This document shows positions 33,565 through 43,910 of a stretch of DNA of 64,000 nt, in pieces. Under the pieces are notes generated by a model. That model was given only the letters and a program-made list of their open reading frames with translations, made no database searches and had not been told where the DNA came from. Position 1 is the first letter of the stretch. Every line of letters begins with the position of its first letter. Made by a program: the position numbers and the translations under genes. Source of the DNA: Clarkia xantiana subsp. parviflora (lineage: Eukaryota > Streptophyta > Magnoliopsida > Myrtales > Onagraceae); contig JAPTYO010000002.1 in assembly GCA_036873135.1 (NCBI GenBank), positions 22,408,452 through 22,472,451 of the forward strand. The letters are read 5' to 3'.

Positions 33565-34570
33565 TGTCACAGGGGTCAAAATATGCCTAGATTTTTCGTC
33601 TAAGTATGGATCCCTGCTGGCGTGATTGCACCTCCCGGTTTACAAAGACGACTATCACAATCACTCTCGCAGCTTTGGGGCTGCCGCCACAAATCCCTCC
33701 TAGATATAGATATCTATCTACATCTAAATCCTATCAAGTAGATATATATATTCAGCCATATCTTTTCCTATATCTATTCTCCCATAAATATAGCTATATT
33801 TAGCTTAGAATATATATTTATAACATATATATATTCTTAGAATACAATTTAACCAAACATATATATCTATATCACAATATATACCTCTTGGAGATATATT
33901 TTCAGCATACGACTGGATCTGCACAGCTTAGGCTATCTTGGACTATCTTGGGCGGATTTGATCTTGCTTGGGGGCTATGACTTCAGATTAGGAAGGCTAA
34001 GGAGAGTAACTTGGCTTCCAAGAAATCTCCTAAGTCGGTTTGGGGCGGATTCCCTTCAATTGCCCACACAAGGACACTAGTCCTTAGTCACTAGGCTCTC
34101 CTTTTGTCTTGGGGCGGCTTGTGCTTTCATAAGGGCAAAGTCCTACCTTGGGGCAGCCATCAAGAACGTTTCTTGCACTCCAAGATTGCTTCTTGATCAC
34201 TCACACACGAACTCCCCATCCTTGGACACGCATTCTTCATCCTCCACTTCACTATGGACACTAGACAAGTCATTGCGCGAGGTACCGTTGATGCACTATG
34301 AATGCATTTACTGTGACACTTACCAAGCACTTTTTCGAGCACGGACTAAGGCACACACACTTCCATCACTTCATTGGGACATCCTTACTTGAAATATCAA
34401 ACCCCATTCATTGTCTTTACCCCTAAGTTAACACAAATCCTTCACGAAAACACATGCACGTTGCTACGATTCCATCTTTTCGTCCGCCAATCACTTGTTG
34501 GACTTGGGAAGCACGTCTATCATAGCCAAATCAGTGCTTCCCAATATTTTAGAACTTCAGGGGTCTAACA
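33565..34570 (-). repeat. 3' LTR of the gag-protease element (internally deleted)
   Basis: Compared with 36950-38259 it lacks blocks corresponding to about 37019-37199 and 37241-37367. Otherwise closely similar. Confidence 0.9.
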
Positions 34571-34892
34571 AACATCCCCCACCACACAAAGTCGACGCCC
34601 TCGTCGACGCAGATTCGAAGCACTCCTCCGCCGGGGACCCATACTCCCTTCGCAAGGAAGCCTCTTCCTCTGCTGCACCATATTTCATTTTGCTCGTTGT
34701 ATGAGCATCTCTAGCGCACACCGTTGGCATTCCGAAGTTCTTCGTCTTGTGGACTAAATCAACTTTTGGGTTTTGAGCTGAACACTTCATGGTCGCAGGC
34801 ATGGACTTCACGAACTTCTTGTAATTCGAACGCCTATCACTCCTCAACACATCTCAAAGCCGTCTCGCAGCTCCGCTCCATTCTTTTCTTTG

Positions 34893-36236
34893 CTAGCCCT
34901 TCACATTGCCTGCGCGTTGTCTTTGGGTTGTTTTCATCATGACAACGCCATTCACTTGCACCTTACCTGTCGCGCCTTCATTTATTTGGCTCCTCGCCGC
35001 GGTCTTTACAACATTCATTGGCAGCTTACTCATCGTTCCAAGGTTGCACGCCCTTGAACGTTTCCAATTCGATCTGAACATCATTGACAAGCGTTGGGAC
35101 GCCTTTCCACCTTGGCTCCCGCTGAATCTGACCTCGCGAAAGTCTGACTCACACCTCTCCTTCTTCACATAAGGATACGACCGCTTCTTGTTTGCTTGTC
35201 TCACCATCACTTCACTTGCATTCAGCTTCAACGCCTTGCACTTCGACGTCTTGGCTTGATCAATAACATCTTCCTTCTCTTTGCATCCTCCCGAGTTGGG
35301 CTGCACGCACGCGTCCGGGATGGACAGAATTGGACTCTTCACTTCAACGGACACTTCATGTTTCAGCTCATACGCCAGCTGCATAGCTGAAATACACTCA
35401 CTCGACCCTACCGTCTTTCGGACATCACGGAATCCTGGCACAAAACAGGGTTTTACGGGGTCGTTAATCATAATACCGCAAACATGGGGCATCACCAACA
35501 CTCGATTGCTTGCAAGAAAGCTATTCCCAATGATGAAGTCGAAATCATCCATTGGAACTACCAAGAACTCGATCGGGCCACACCAGCTGCCAATCCTTGA
35601 TTGCACACGCACCATGCCCTTCACCTTTCGGCTTTCCGAGTTCACCGTCTTGACGCGAGATGAATGTTCCATTACCTTGAAGCCCAGCTTCTCACATGCC
35701 TTGTCCGAACAAAAAGAATGAGTAGCTCCAGTATCCACCATCACCACTGCATTCTTCCTTTTGAGATTTGCCTTTACGTTGATCAATCCGGGTGTTGGCG
35801 TTGCCGGAGTTGATTGCATACCTGCCAAGAGGTGTAAAGGGGCGCACCTTTGAATCGCTTCTACATCGCTATCAGAGGACGTATCATGTTGCTTCATCGC
35901 TGCACTCAATCGTTCTTTTGGTCGATGCTTGCAATCACGAGCTAAATGGGGGCCTTTGCATATGAAGCACCCGGGGTGGGTTTTCGGGTCCTTCCACCAT
36001 TCCTTTTGCTCATCATTCCCCTTATCTGGCTTATCACGTTTGGGATGAGACTTCTCCTTTCCCTTCCCATTGTCACGAGGCTTGAACGCCTTCCGCGTCA
36101 AACCATCATCATTCTGAACTGCTCGAAGCTCGATCAATCCGTCCGCTGCATTGATCGCACTCTTCAAGTCTTTTGCACCACGACGTTGTAGTTCCACTTG
36201 AGCCCAATTTTGTAATCCTTTCATGAAGTTGAACAA
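34893..36236 (-). CDS. Gag C-terminus, zinc knuckle and aspartic protease
   Basis: 447 codons in the same frame as the gag segment 36249-36926 but after an in-frame TAG (36249-36251). It has the end of the gag domain (FNFMKGLQNWAQVELQRRG), a basic linker, the nucleocapsid zinc knuckle CFICKGPHLARDC (near residues 89-101), and a protease with the canonical VMVDTGATHSF site (near 165) and IIGNSFLA. The last 150 residues match nothing I recognise and lead to the 3' LTR where reverse transcriptase should begin. Translation might start at the Met shown or by read-through; unknown. Confidence 0.85.
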   Translation of the reverse strand: MFNFMKGLQNWAQVELQRRGAKDLKSAINAADGLIELRAVQNDDGLTRKAFKPRDNGKGKEKSHPKRDKPDKGNDEQKEWWKDPKTHPGCFICKGPHLARDCKHRPKERLSAAMKQHDTSSDSDVEAIQRCAPLHLLAGMQSTPATPTPGLINVKANLKRKNAVVMVDTGATHSFCSDKACEKLGFKVMEHSSRVKTVNSESRKVKGMVRVQSRIGSWCGPIEFLVVPMDDFDFIIGNSFLASNRVLVMPHVCGIMINDPVKPCFVPGFRDVRKTVGSSECISAMQLAYELKHEVSVEVKSPILSIPDACVQPNSGGCKEKEDVIDQAKTSKCKALKLNASEVMVRQANKKRSYPYVKKERCESDFREVRFSGSQGGKASQRLSMMFRSNWKRSRACNLGTMSKLPMNVVKTAARSQINEGATGKVQVNGVVMMKTTQRQRAGNVKG

Positions 36237-36248
36237 CTTGTATTCCTC

Positions 36249-36926
36249 CTACATGTTAGGCAAATCAGTCAATATATCAATAAATTGCTTAATGTAACTT
36301 TGCACCGTACCCGTCTGCTTCAAGTTGTGGAGCTTTTCTCGAGCAATCCACGCACTGTTGTTGGGCATATAACGTGCTTTCAGCTCCGTCTTCAACTCAG
36401 CCCAGCTTGCAAGAGGGGCACTTCCAGATGCTTCGCACGCCGTCTCATAACTTCTCCACCAAGCAATTGCATCGCTCTCAAAGTACGAAATCGCACATCT
36501 CACTTTACGGGGCTCATCAATACCAGCGTCATCGAAATACTTCTCCATCCTCCATAGGAAATCCTCAAGAGTTTGGGAATCACGGACACCCATAAAAGGT
36601 TTAGGCTCATGTACCTTCACCTTTATCACATCGCTGGACTTGGAATTCAAATTCTTCTTGATCAAGTGCAGATCCTCACGAGTGTGCTCCTCAAAGTTCT
36701 CCGCACGGCTGATCCGGCCATCATGATCAACCAATTTCGCCTCAGCTGCACCAACCCGTGCTTCCGAATCCACCAACTTGGCACGCAGAAAAGCCTGCTT
36801 GTCGTGAAGGTTCACCATCGCCTTCAAAACCACGTGCATCACGCTCGTATCCTCCTCGGTGTCTCTAGCAAGCACGTCCTTGATCAGGGTGATCAATTCT
36901 TCTCTTGCCATCTTGATATTCTTCAC
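36249..36926 (-). CDS. Gag N-terminal part of the gag-protease element
   Basis: 225 codons starting 24 bp inside the 5' LTR/primer site. A coiled-coil-like N-terminus (residues 1-95; ARVGAAEAKLVDHDGRISRAE) precedes a retrotransposon gag domain (MEKYFDDAGI, AIAWWRSYE, WAELKTELKARY, YIKQFIDILTDLP). A TAG stops it; the same frame carries on at 36248. Confidence 0.88.
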   Translation of the reverse strand: MKNIKMAREELITLIKDVLARDTEEDTSVMHVVLKAMVNLHDKQAFLRAKLVDSEARVGAAEAKLVDHDGRISRAENFEEHTREDLHLIKKNLNSKSSDVIKVKVHEPKPFMGVRDSQTLEDFLWRMEKYFDDAGIDEPRKVRCAISYFESDAIAWWRSYETACEASGSAPLASWAELKTELKARYMPNNSAWIAREKLHNLKQTGTVQSYIKQFIDILTDLPNM

Positions 36927-36934
36927 GCAACCTT

Positions 36935-36948
36935 GAGCTCTGATACCA
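36935..36948 (-). other. Primer-binding site of the gag-protease element
   Basis: Minus-strand TGGTATCAGAGCTC beside the 5' LTR; initiator tRNA-Met type. Confidence 0.88.
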
Positions 36949-36949
36949 C

Positions 36950-38259
36950 TGTCACAGGGGTCAAAATATGCCTAGATTTTTCGTCTAAGTATGGATCCCT
37001 GCTGGCGTGATTACACCTCCAACCACCAGCCAAAACAGAACACGAACGCGACTAGTAACGCTTCCAACGGTTACGAACAACTACTCCACAAAGATTGCAA
37101 CGAACATAATAATATCGAAGGGACAAAGAAGAAGAACCAGAAAACACAATAGAACTTGCAGTAACACTTGCCTTTATTGATAGATAAAGGCTGAGACGCC
37201 CGGTTTACAAAGACGACTCTCACAATCACTCTCGCAGCTTTGCGATATCAAATTCACTTACAGATTTGCACTCCCAAGTCACTCACTCAATTCTCACGAA
37301 TTTATCACACAGTATAGGGTCTCCTAACACTCTCCAAAATGCAGGGGGAGCAGCTCCTTTTATAGCATAAGGGCTGCCACAAATTCCTCCTAGATATAGA
37401 TATCTATCTACATCTAAATCCTATCAAGTAGATATATATATTCAGCCATATCTTTTCCTATATCTATTCTCCCATAAATATAGCTATATTAGCTTATGAT
37501 ATATATTTATAACATATATATATCCTTAGCATACAATTTAACCAAACATATATATCTATATCACAATATATACCTCTTAGAGATATATTTTCAGCATAGG
37601 ACTGGATCTGCACAGCTTGGGCTATCTTGGACTATCTTGGGCGGATTTGATCTTGCTTGGGGGCTATGACTTCAGATTAGGGCGGCTAAGGAGAGTAACT
37701 TGGTGTCCAAGAAATCTCCTAAGTCGGTTTGGGGCGGATTCCCTTCAATTGCCCACACAAGGACACTAGTCCTTAGTCACTAGGCTCTCCTTTTGTCTTG
37801 GGGCAGCTTGTGCTTTCATAAGGGCAAAGTCCTACCTTGGGGCAGCCATCAAGAAAGTTTCTTACACTCCAAGATTGCTTCTTGATCACTCACACACGAA
37901 CTCCCCATCCTTGGACACGCATTCTTCATCCTCCACTTCAGTATGGACACTAGACAAGTCATTGCGCGAGGTACCGTTGATGCACTATGAATGCATTTGC
38001 TGTGACACTTACCAAGCACTTGTTCGAGCATGGACTAAGGCACACACACTTTCATCACTTCATTGGGACATCCTTACTTGAAACATCAAACCCCATTCAT
38101 TGTCTTTACCCCTAAGTTAACACAAACCCTTCACGAAAACACATGCACGTTGCTACGATTCCATCTTTTCGTCCGCCAATCGCTTGTTGGACTTGGGAAA
38201 CACGTCTATCATAGCCAAATCAGTGCTTCCCAATATGCTAGACCTTCAGGGGTCTCACA
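36950..38259 (-). repeat. 5' LTR of the gag-protease element (1310 bp)
   Basis: The longer LTR copy, ending at the GAAGG duplication. Confidence 0.92.
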
Positions 38260-38264
38260 GAAGG

Positions 38265-38450
38265 CCAGTTGGGTCGAGCAGAAATGCCATGTGTACGGAT
38301 CAAGTAAGGAGTCCGGTGTAAACCCAAGTTAGAAAAACATCAGTTTAAGGGAGGGTGTTAGAGTGTGAATAAGAGTATACCGAAGGCCTTCACTCACAAG
38401 TTCGAGCTTATGAGCTGATTGGTTAAGGCATACGTCTTAATTCCCTAACA
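38265..38450. repeat. Partial third TRIM-like LTR
   Basis: Continues the sequence interrupted at 33564 and matches the second half of 33213-33487 (AACATCAGTTTAAGGGAGGG, GTATACCGAAGGCCTTCACTCAC), ending CTTAATTCCCTAACA. Confidence 0.7.
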
Positions 38451-39631
38451 TTATTTTCTTATTATGTACAATATTTATAGTTATGTAAATATATATGATT
38501 AAATAAAGTCAACACAGGCTCGGGTTTCGGGCTTTTGAAAAAAAAAAAACCTGAGTCTGAGCTTTAATTAGAAAGAAAAATCCCACTCAACTAGGCTCGG
38601 GCTAATTTTCAGGACGGGCTCAGGTCGGGCTTGTTGGGATTTCAAGCTATTCGGGTTTTCTGCTCAGCCCTATTTATCAAGGCGGTAATCACGGCTATCC
38701 AGAAATATGCGATGACTCTATTTTTGTTTCCTACTGCGTGGTGTGATGGCGTCAATTCTATGGTGGCTCGATTTTGGTGGAGCCAAAAGGAGACGAGAGG
38801 AAATTACATTGGAAAAGTCGGGACCGAATGACCGAGGCAAAGGAAACCGGAGGTATAGAATTTCGAGACATGAAAACTTTCAACCAATCAATGCTTACCA
38901 AGACGGCTTGGTGCATCCAAAACGAGCCGGAATATTTTGGGTGAAGGTTCTTAAAGGTATCTATTTCCCGAGATCCACTTTCATGGAGGCGAAAAACGGT
39001 GGGCGGCCATCTTGGGCATGATCAAGTATCTTAGTGGGATGTGATATACTTGCCCAAGAAGATGTTTGGCGAGTTGAGGTTGGGAAATCAATCAGAGTTT
39101 TCTACGATGCATGGATACCTAATCTGCCCGAATACCGACTTGGGCTCAACAGTGCAGACAACAACCTCAATTTGACGGTCGTAGATTTGCTTAGACCGCC
39201 GGAAAATAGTTGGGACTTGAATTTACTTGCAGCCCGATTAACTGAGTATGAGGCCCATGCTATCCACAGTATTCATGTCCGACGGGGAACACCTACAGCG
39301 GACAAGCTGGTTTGGCCAACGTCTAAATCGAGGATAGCTACACTGAAATCAGTATATCGACGACTCCAAGAGAGGGAAAAACCGGTCCAATTGACATGCC
39401 TATCTACCTCCATATATATTTTGGCGGAGATGTGGAAGGGCTTATGGAAATCAAAGGCTCCTCCTAAGGTTAGATACTTTGTTTGGAAGAGTTGTGTTCG
39501 TGCTTTACCGACTTTCGATGAGCTGAATCGAAGGGGAATTGGCGTTGAACGCAAGTGCCCATTTTGCGATTATGTGGAGACGATCAATCATGCTTTAATG
39601 AGTTGTTCTTGGACCACGCCAGTATGGTTTG

Positions 39632-40276
39632 TGTTGAAATAGACACTCTACCATGAGTTTGTATTACCACACCGGTTGGTATATGTACAATCAAGTAGTA
39701 TATAAGCAAGTGGGCTACCTCCTCCTATCAACAATTGGTTTTAGGATGGAACTCCACATGCATATATGATTGCTCTCTGCTGGCCCGTTGGGCTTGGCTC
39801 GGCCCAATGTTGAAATAGACACTCCACCGTGAATCTGTATTACCACATTGGTTGGTATATGTACAATCAAGTACTATATAAGCAAGTGGGCTACCTCCTC
39901 CTACCACCAATTGGTTTTAGGATGAAACCCCACTTGCATATATAACTGCCCTCTGCTGGCCCGTTGGGCTTGGCTCGGTCCAATGTGGATTCTAACATGG
40001 TATCAAAGCTCGGTGCGGGCCCGGGCCCGGGCCCGGGCCTGGGAGATGGTCTGTTGAAATCAGAGAGCCCTCACGGTGAGGGGGAATGTTGAAATAGACA
40101 CTCCTCCGTGAGTCTGTAATACCACACCGGTTGGTATATGTACGATCAAGTAGTATATTAGCAAGTGGGCTACCTCCTCCTATTATCAATTGGTTTTAGG
40201 ATGAAACCCCACTTGCATATATAACTGCTCTCCGCCGGCCTGTTGGGCTTAGCTCGGTCCAATGTGGATTCTAACA
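39632..40276 (+). mobile_element. TRIM retrotransposon with three LTR copies
   Basis: Duplication GTTTG (39627-39631, 40277-40281) flanks three copies of a TGTTGAAATAGACACTC unit: 39632-39807 (lacking its last 14 bp), 39808-39997 (190 bp) and 40087-40276 (190 bp). After the second copy comes a primer site TGGTATCAAAGCTCGG (39998), an 89-bp interior with a GGGCCC repeat (40018-40040), and a purine tract GTGAGGGGGAA before the last LTR. Non-coding and very short, the definition of a TRIM. The extra LTR probably arose by unequal recombination. It interrupts the LINE frame exactly. Confidence 0.93.
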
Positions 40277-41101
40277 GTTTGGTTGTCTCGATGTGAGGTG
40301 GACTTGTGAGAACATGCCTATATGGACAAAATTGCTAGAGGAGGCGTTGAAAAGGGCCAATAGCGAAGGTGGTGGTGTTGATTTTATGCGCATTATAGTA
40401 GAAGTTAGAGCTCGGAAGATTTGGAAAGAAAGGTGTCAAGCTACGTACCAAAATGATCGACCCAACTCAATACAGGTGGTAGAGCAAGTAACGAAGCTAG
40501 CTGCTGAAGTGTGGACATATTCTCATACTCCTAAACAGCCGATCAATCACATGACACGAGGCAATACTGCTCTGACGAAATGGCAAGCTCCTTCACCAGG
40601 TTTTGTATCTATATGTTGCGATGGTTCATGGGTACAACAAACCGGGTGGGGAGGCACGAGTGTGGTGGCTAGGATCGACGATGGTATGTTGATTACACGC
40701 AGAAGCTCGAGAGGACGTGAAGTCAGTGCTGCCATGGCGGAAGCAAATGCGATATTACAAGGAGTCGAACTTGTAGTTTTTCACCATTGGAGGGAGGTCC
40801 TCATTGAGTCGGATGCGAAATATGTTGGAAACCAAATTCGACAACAAACGAAAAACCCTGATTGGAGGCTCGACAACATCATCAATACTATTCGTCATTA
40901 TGCAAGATTGATTCCATCCGTGATATGGAAAGTCATCCAACAAGGCGCCAATCGAAGTGCAAACTGAGTTGCAATCCAATCCAGAAAGGATATGTGCTCG
41001 ACTAATTGGGTTATGGCACCCCCTTCTCCTCTTTTATCTATTTCGTTTTTAGATTGTAATCCGGGTTGAGTTGCAATAATAAAGAACTATTCATGGCTAA
41101 A

Positions 41102-41412
41102 AATAACTATGTCTTGCGTTTCTGCCTGCCTGTAGGGTTCTGATTCTGACTGGATGATGCAGATCGTCCAAGGAAGGGATCCCACTGAGTGAGTGGAATG
41201 TCATAGTTGAATCGTCGGCCCCTCTTATGTAGTTAATACTTTTCTAGAAAGCTGATAGAAAAATGAGTATTGTTGATTTAGTAGGCTGGCTATATGATGA
41301 TTTAAGCTTAATTCCTTTTAATAGGCTAACTATATCTTGGTTAAACTGTTTATTTTTCGACTTAAGTTACCCTGATCAGATTAATTGTCTTTGATTTAGG
41401 GTTTAATATTTA
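41102..41412. other. Short spacer
   Basis: No feature recognised. Confidence 0.6.
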
Positions 41413-41733
41413 GGGTATAACTAAAAACTGTCAAATGTTTGCCTTATGTTAAAATCAGGTGTCTGAAGTTTCAAATATTAAACTGAAGTGTCCAAGGTTT
41501 CAATTTTGTTAAAATTTTGTGTCTCCGTACAAAATTGCAGTTAAATCTAACGGAATCGTGTCACGTGCTTGACATGTGAGGTGCTAAAAATTTAAATTCC
41601 AAAACTACCGCTGGTCGATAGTGGCCCCTCACATGCCTAAGTGAAAAGTCAAAACTACCCTTGGTCCAAAATAAACTCCTCCCCTCGCCGGAACCGGCAC
41701 AAGGCCGTCGGTGACCATCAATCGGGGCCGGAC

Positions 41734-42330
41734 TGTTGAATACGGGGTTGACTACTACAGAAACATAAATAAGGCACATGCTTATAATCAGAATTACGCA
41801 GCGGAAGATGTGCACATACCTTAAACCCTTTCCGTAGTCCTAAGGATCCTGCTGAGGGAGTTCGCGATCCACCGGACGGAACCCGTAGAAGTTCTTGTTA
41901 AGGAAGTCCTACGCGGTATTAGCTCCACAGCAAAGCCTCTGATCGATTCTTGGCAGGGACGGATCTCCGGAGTGATTTGCTCCAAGCAAATTGGCACACC
42001 CTTGGTGCTTGTATATGGTTCGGCCGAAACTTGTTCTAGAGGGGAGGATTTTCTCTCAAATCACCACTTAGGAGGAATTGTGAATTACCCTTAAGAAAAC
42101 TTTAACACTCCTTATTTATAGGAGGAGCAAAGTGGACAAAAGTCCACTTTGCCCCTACCACCAAGTTTCGGCCGTCCATGTATAAGGGAGGCCCAATATT
42201 TCGGCCTCTCATGTCAATTGGGATTTTGGTCAAGCCCAATTACCCTAATGTGACATTTACTCAATTTATTAGGTAACGTATACATAATAATGGGCTCCTA
42301 ATTACGGCGCCCAATCTCCATATGCTAACA
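41734..42330 (-). mobile_element. Solo LTR of the copia family seen at 45481-55154
   Basis: 597 bp, flanked by CGGAC (41729-41733, 42331-42335). In reverse it aligns along its length with the LTRs at 45481-46077 and 54568-55154 (GGGCGCCGTAA, AATTGACATGAGAGG, the AAAGTGGAC hairpin, CCAAGAATCGATCAGAG, CTTCCGCTGCGTAATT) but is clearly more diverged. It is the product of recombination between the two LTRs of a former full element. Confidence 0.92.
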
Positions 42331-42375
42331 CGGACAACTCTAATCGGAGCCACCCGGCCCCGTTTGGGCCACTAA

Positions 42376-42505
42376 TGGCCCAGATCGGAGCCACAGAGCT
42401 CCAGATCGAAGCTCTGTGGCTCAGGTTGGAGCCAAGGAGCTCCGATCGGAGCTCTGTGGCTCAGGTCAGAGCCACAGAGCTCCAGATCGGAGCTCAGTGG
42501 CTCCG
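42376..42505. repeat. Palindromic GAGCTC minisatellite
   Basis: Six or so alternating direct and inverted units of about 21 bp: GGAGCCACAGAGCTCCAGATC is followed by its near reverse complement GAAGCTCTGTGGCTCAGGTT, and so on. The block can fold on itself in many registers. Confidence 0.8.
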
Positions 42506-42833
42506 ATTCGGGCCCTCGGTGGCCCAATTGTTGCCGGAGAGGGGTGGCGGTCTCCGGAGATGGGTGGCGGTCGCCGGAGACAAGGTGGTTGTAATTTGAC
42601 TCCAGGGTAATTTTGTCATTTCACACTATCTCAATTAAAGTAGTAAATTAAACAAAATATTAAAAGGGTAAAAATTTCATTTCACCTCATTCTGTTAAAC
42701 TTAACTGCAATTTGGACGGTGAACCAAATTTTAACAAAACTGAAACCTTGGACACTCTATTTTAATATTTGAAACTTCAAACACCTGATTTCAACATAGG
42801 GGAAACCTTAGACATTTTTTTAGTTATTAACCC

Positions 42834-43226
42834 TAATATTTATGCTTGCATTTGCTACAACAACATTTGCACCTGTAATGTAAGTAATGCTATGCCACCA
42901 CATGAATTTACCCAAAGTAAGTCAAACAAGGCTTTGGCCGCACAGTTGCAAGCACCGACAAGGGAAAACAATATTGATCTTTCAGTGTCTGCAAATGCCA
43001 ACATATAATGATTAAGTTAATGGCGCTTTTGGAAGGTAGAATAGCTGCACAAGAGAAGGCAAATGTGGACAATGTTGGTGTTCCATTCTCAAAGCCACCA
43101 GTTGCATCTCCATCCGGTACAAATGTAGGATCTTCCCATGTCAATTCACCTGGTGAAGTATATCCATGGTGTCAAACTTCAGTAAAACTCTCCATTCAAT
43201 TCCTCCTAGCTCGAGTTCTGTCCCTA
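42834..43226. other. Unassigned, faintly coding-like segment
   Basis: Short open stretches (for example MALLEGRIAAQEKANVDNVG near 43020) suggest an old protein-coding or gag-like remnant. No domain is recognised and stops occur between them. Confidence 0.3.
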
Positions 43227-43910
43227 GAGCAATAAAAATGATTAAAAACCTATAAACTGTCTGAATTTTGCCCTATGTGAGATTTTGGTGTCTGAAGTTT
43301 AAATTGTTGATATTGACTGTCTGAAGTTTTAACTTTGTTGAAATTTGCTGTATCTGTCCAAATTTGCTGTTAAAATTGACAAAATTTAGTCATGTGCTTG
43401 TCACATGACCCAATAAAAAAATTAATTCCAGGTGGCCGGTCGGACGTGGGTGGTGGCCGGCCGGAGTAGGGTGGTGGTTGGCCGGTTGTGGGTGGTGGTC
43501 GGCCGGAGTAGGGTGGTGGTCAGCCGGAGTAGGGTGGTGGCTGGCCGGAGGTGGGTGGTGGCGGCCGGAGTTGGGTGGTGGCCGGAGGTGGGTGGTGGAT
43601 GGCCGGAGGTGGGTAGTGGCCGGCCGGAGTATGGTGGTGGCCGGCCGGAGTTGGGTGGTGGCCGGACGGAGTAGGGTGGTGGCCGGACGGAGTAGTAGGT
43701 GGTCGGCCGGAGTAGGGTGTGGCCGGAGTTAACATAAAAGTATCAGGGGTAATTTTGACTTTTCACACCATTTTGTCAAATTTGACAGAAAAGATGGACG
43801 GAAAACCAAATTTCAACAAAGTTGAAACTTCAAACAGCCAATATCAACAATTTAAACTTCAGACATCAAAATCTGTGCAAACCTCAGACAATTTTTAGGT
43901 TATGTTCTTA
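43227..43910. mobile_element. MULE-like long-TIR element with GGCCGG minisatellite core
   Basis: The left arm (AAACTGTCTG, GTGTCTGAAGTTTAAATTGTTGATATT, CAACTTTGTTGAAATTTG-like) pairs with the right arm read in reverse. Same family as 41413-42833. The core 43430-43735 is a G-rich array of GGTGGCCGGCCGGAGTAGG-like units of about 20-27 bp, a dozen or so copies. Exact ends and duplication not fixed. Confidence 0.75.

Larger units (their letters stand above)
33565..38259 (-). mobile_element. Gag-protease-only Ty3/gypsy-like retrotransposon
   Basis: LTRs start TGTCACAGGGG and end GGGGTCTAACA or GGGGTCTCACA; the 5-bp duplication GAAGG is at 33560-33564 and 38260-38264. The 5' LTR is on the right (36950-38259, 1310 bp). 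The left LTR (33565-34570, 1006 bp) lacks two blocks totalling about 300 bp that the right one keeps. The primer site TGGTATCAGAGCTC (minus strand, 36935-36948) matches initiator tRNA-Met. The 2.4-kb interior encodes gag, a zinc knuckle and an aspartic protease, but no reverse transcriptase, RNase H or integrase, so it cannot move by itself. It sits inside the TRIM-like unit within the hAT-like element. Confidence 0.92.
32153..38672. mobile_element. hAT-like element, non-coding, carrying later insertions
   Basis: Termini TAGGGCTGAGC and GCTCAGCCCTA are inverted repeats. Flanking 8-bp duplications CTTATCAA (32145-32152) and TTTATCAA (38673-38680) match at 7 of 8, the length typical of hAT. Removing the element and one duplication restores the LINE reading frame. 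The element's own DNA is 32153-32713 plus 38451-38672, with CGGGACGGGCT-type blocks in opposite directions at the two ends. No transposase. Confidence 0.82.
31640..41101 (+). mobile_element. L1-type LINE, 5'-truncated and twice interrupted
   Basis: Reverse transcriptase is recognisable from about 31665 (RGIRQ, then a stop where GDP is expected, then PLSSYLFILVADVLSR). The catalytic FADD region reads IIYTKDSLIF, so the Asp pair is lost. After the insertion at 32153-38672 the frame resumes with AVITAIQKYAMTLF and ARFWWSQKETRG. A zinc-binding zf-RVT-like region (FVWKSCVRALPT, RKCPFCDYVETINHALMSC) reaches 39631. After the TRIM insertion it continues with RARKIWKERC and an RNase H domain with CDGSW, MAEANAI and IESDAKYV, ending at 40967. 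A short A-rich 3' end lies near 41101. Stops and frame changes make it a dead copy. Endonuclease and ORF1 are absent; the left boundary is approximate. Confidence 0.9.
41413..42833. mobile_element. MULE-like long-TIR element with palindromic core
   Basis: 9-bp duplication TAATATTTA (41404-41412, 42834-42842). The arms start GGGTATAAC and GGGTTAATAAC (right arm in reverse) and share the CTGTC, GTGTCTGAAGTTT and CCAAGGTTTCA blocks of the element at 4346. The GC-rich core holds a solo LTR (41734-42330) and a GAGCTC-based palindromic array (42376-42505). No transposase. Confidence 0.88.

Noticed and set aside
43432..43732. Gly/Trp/Val-rich protein in two frames
   Set aside because: Frames are created by the GGTGGCCGG minisatellite; composition alone explains them.
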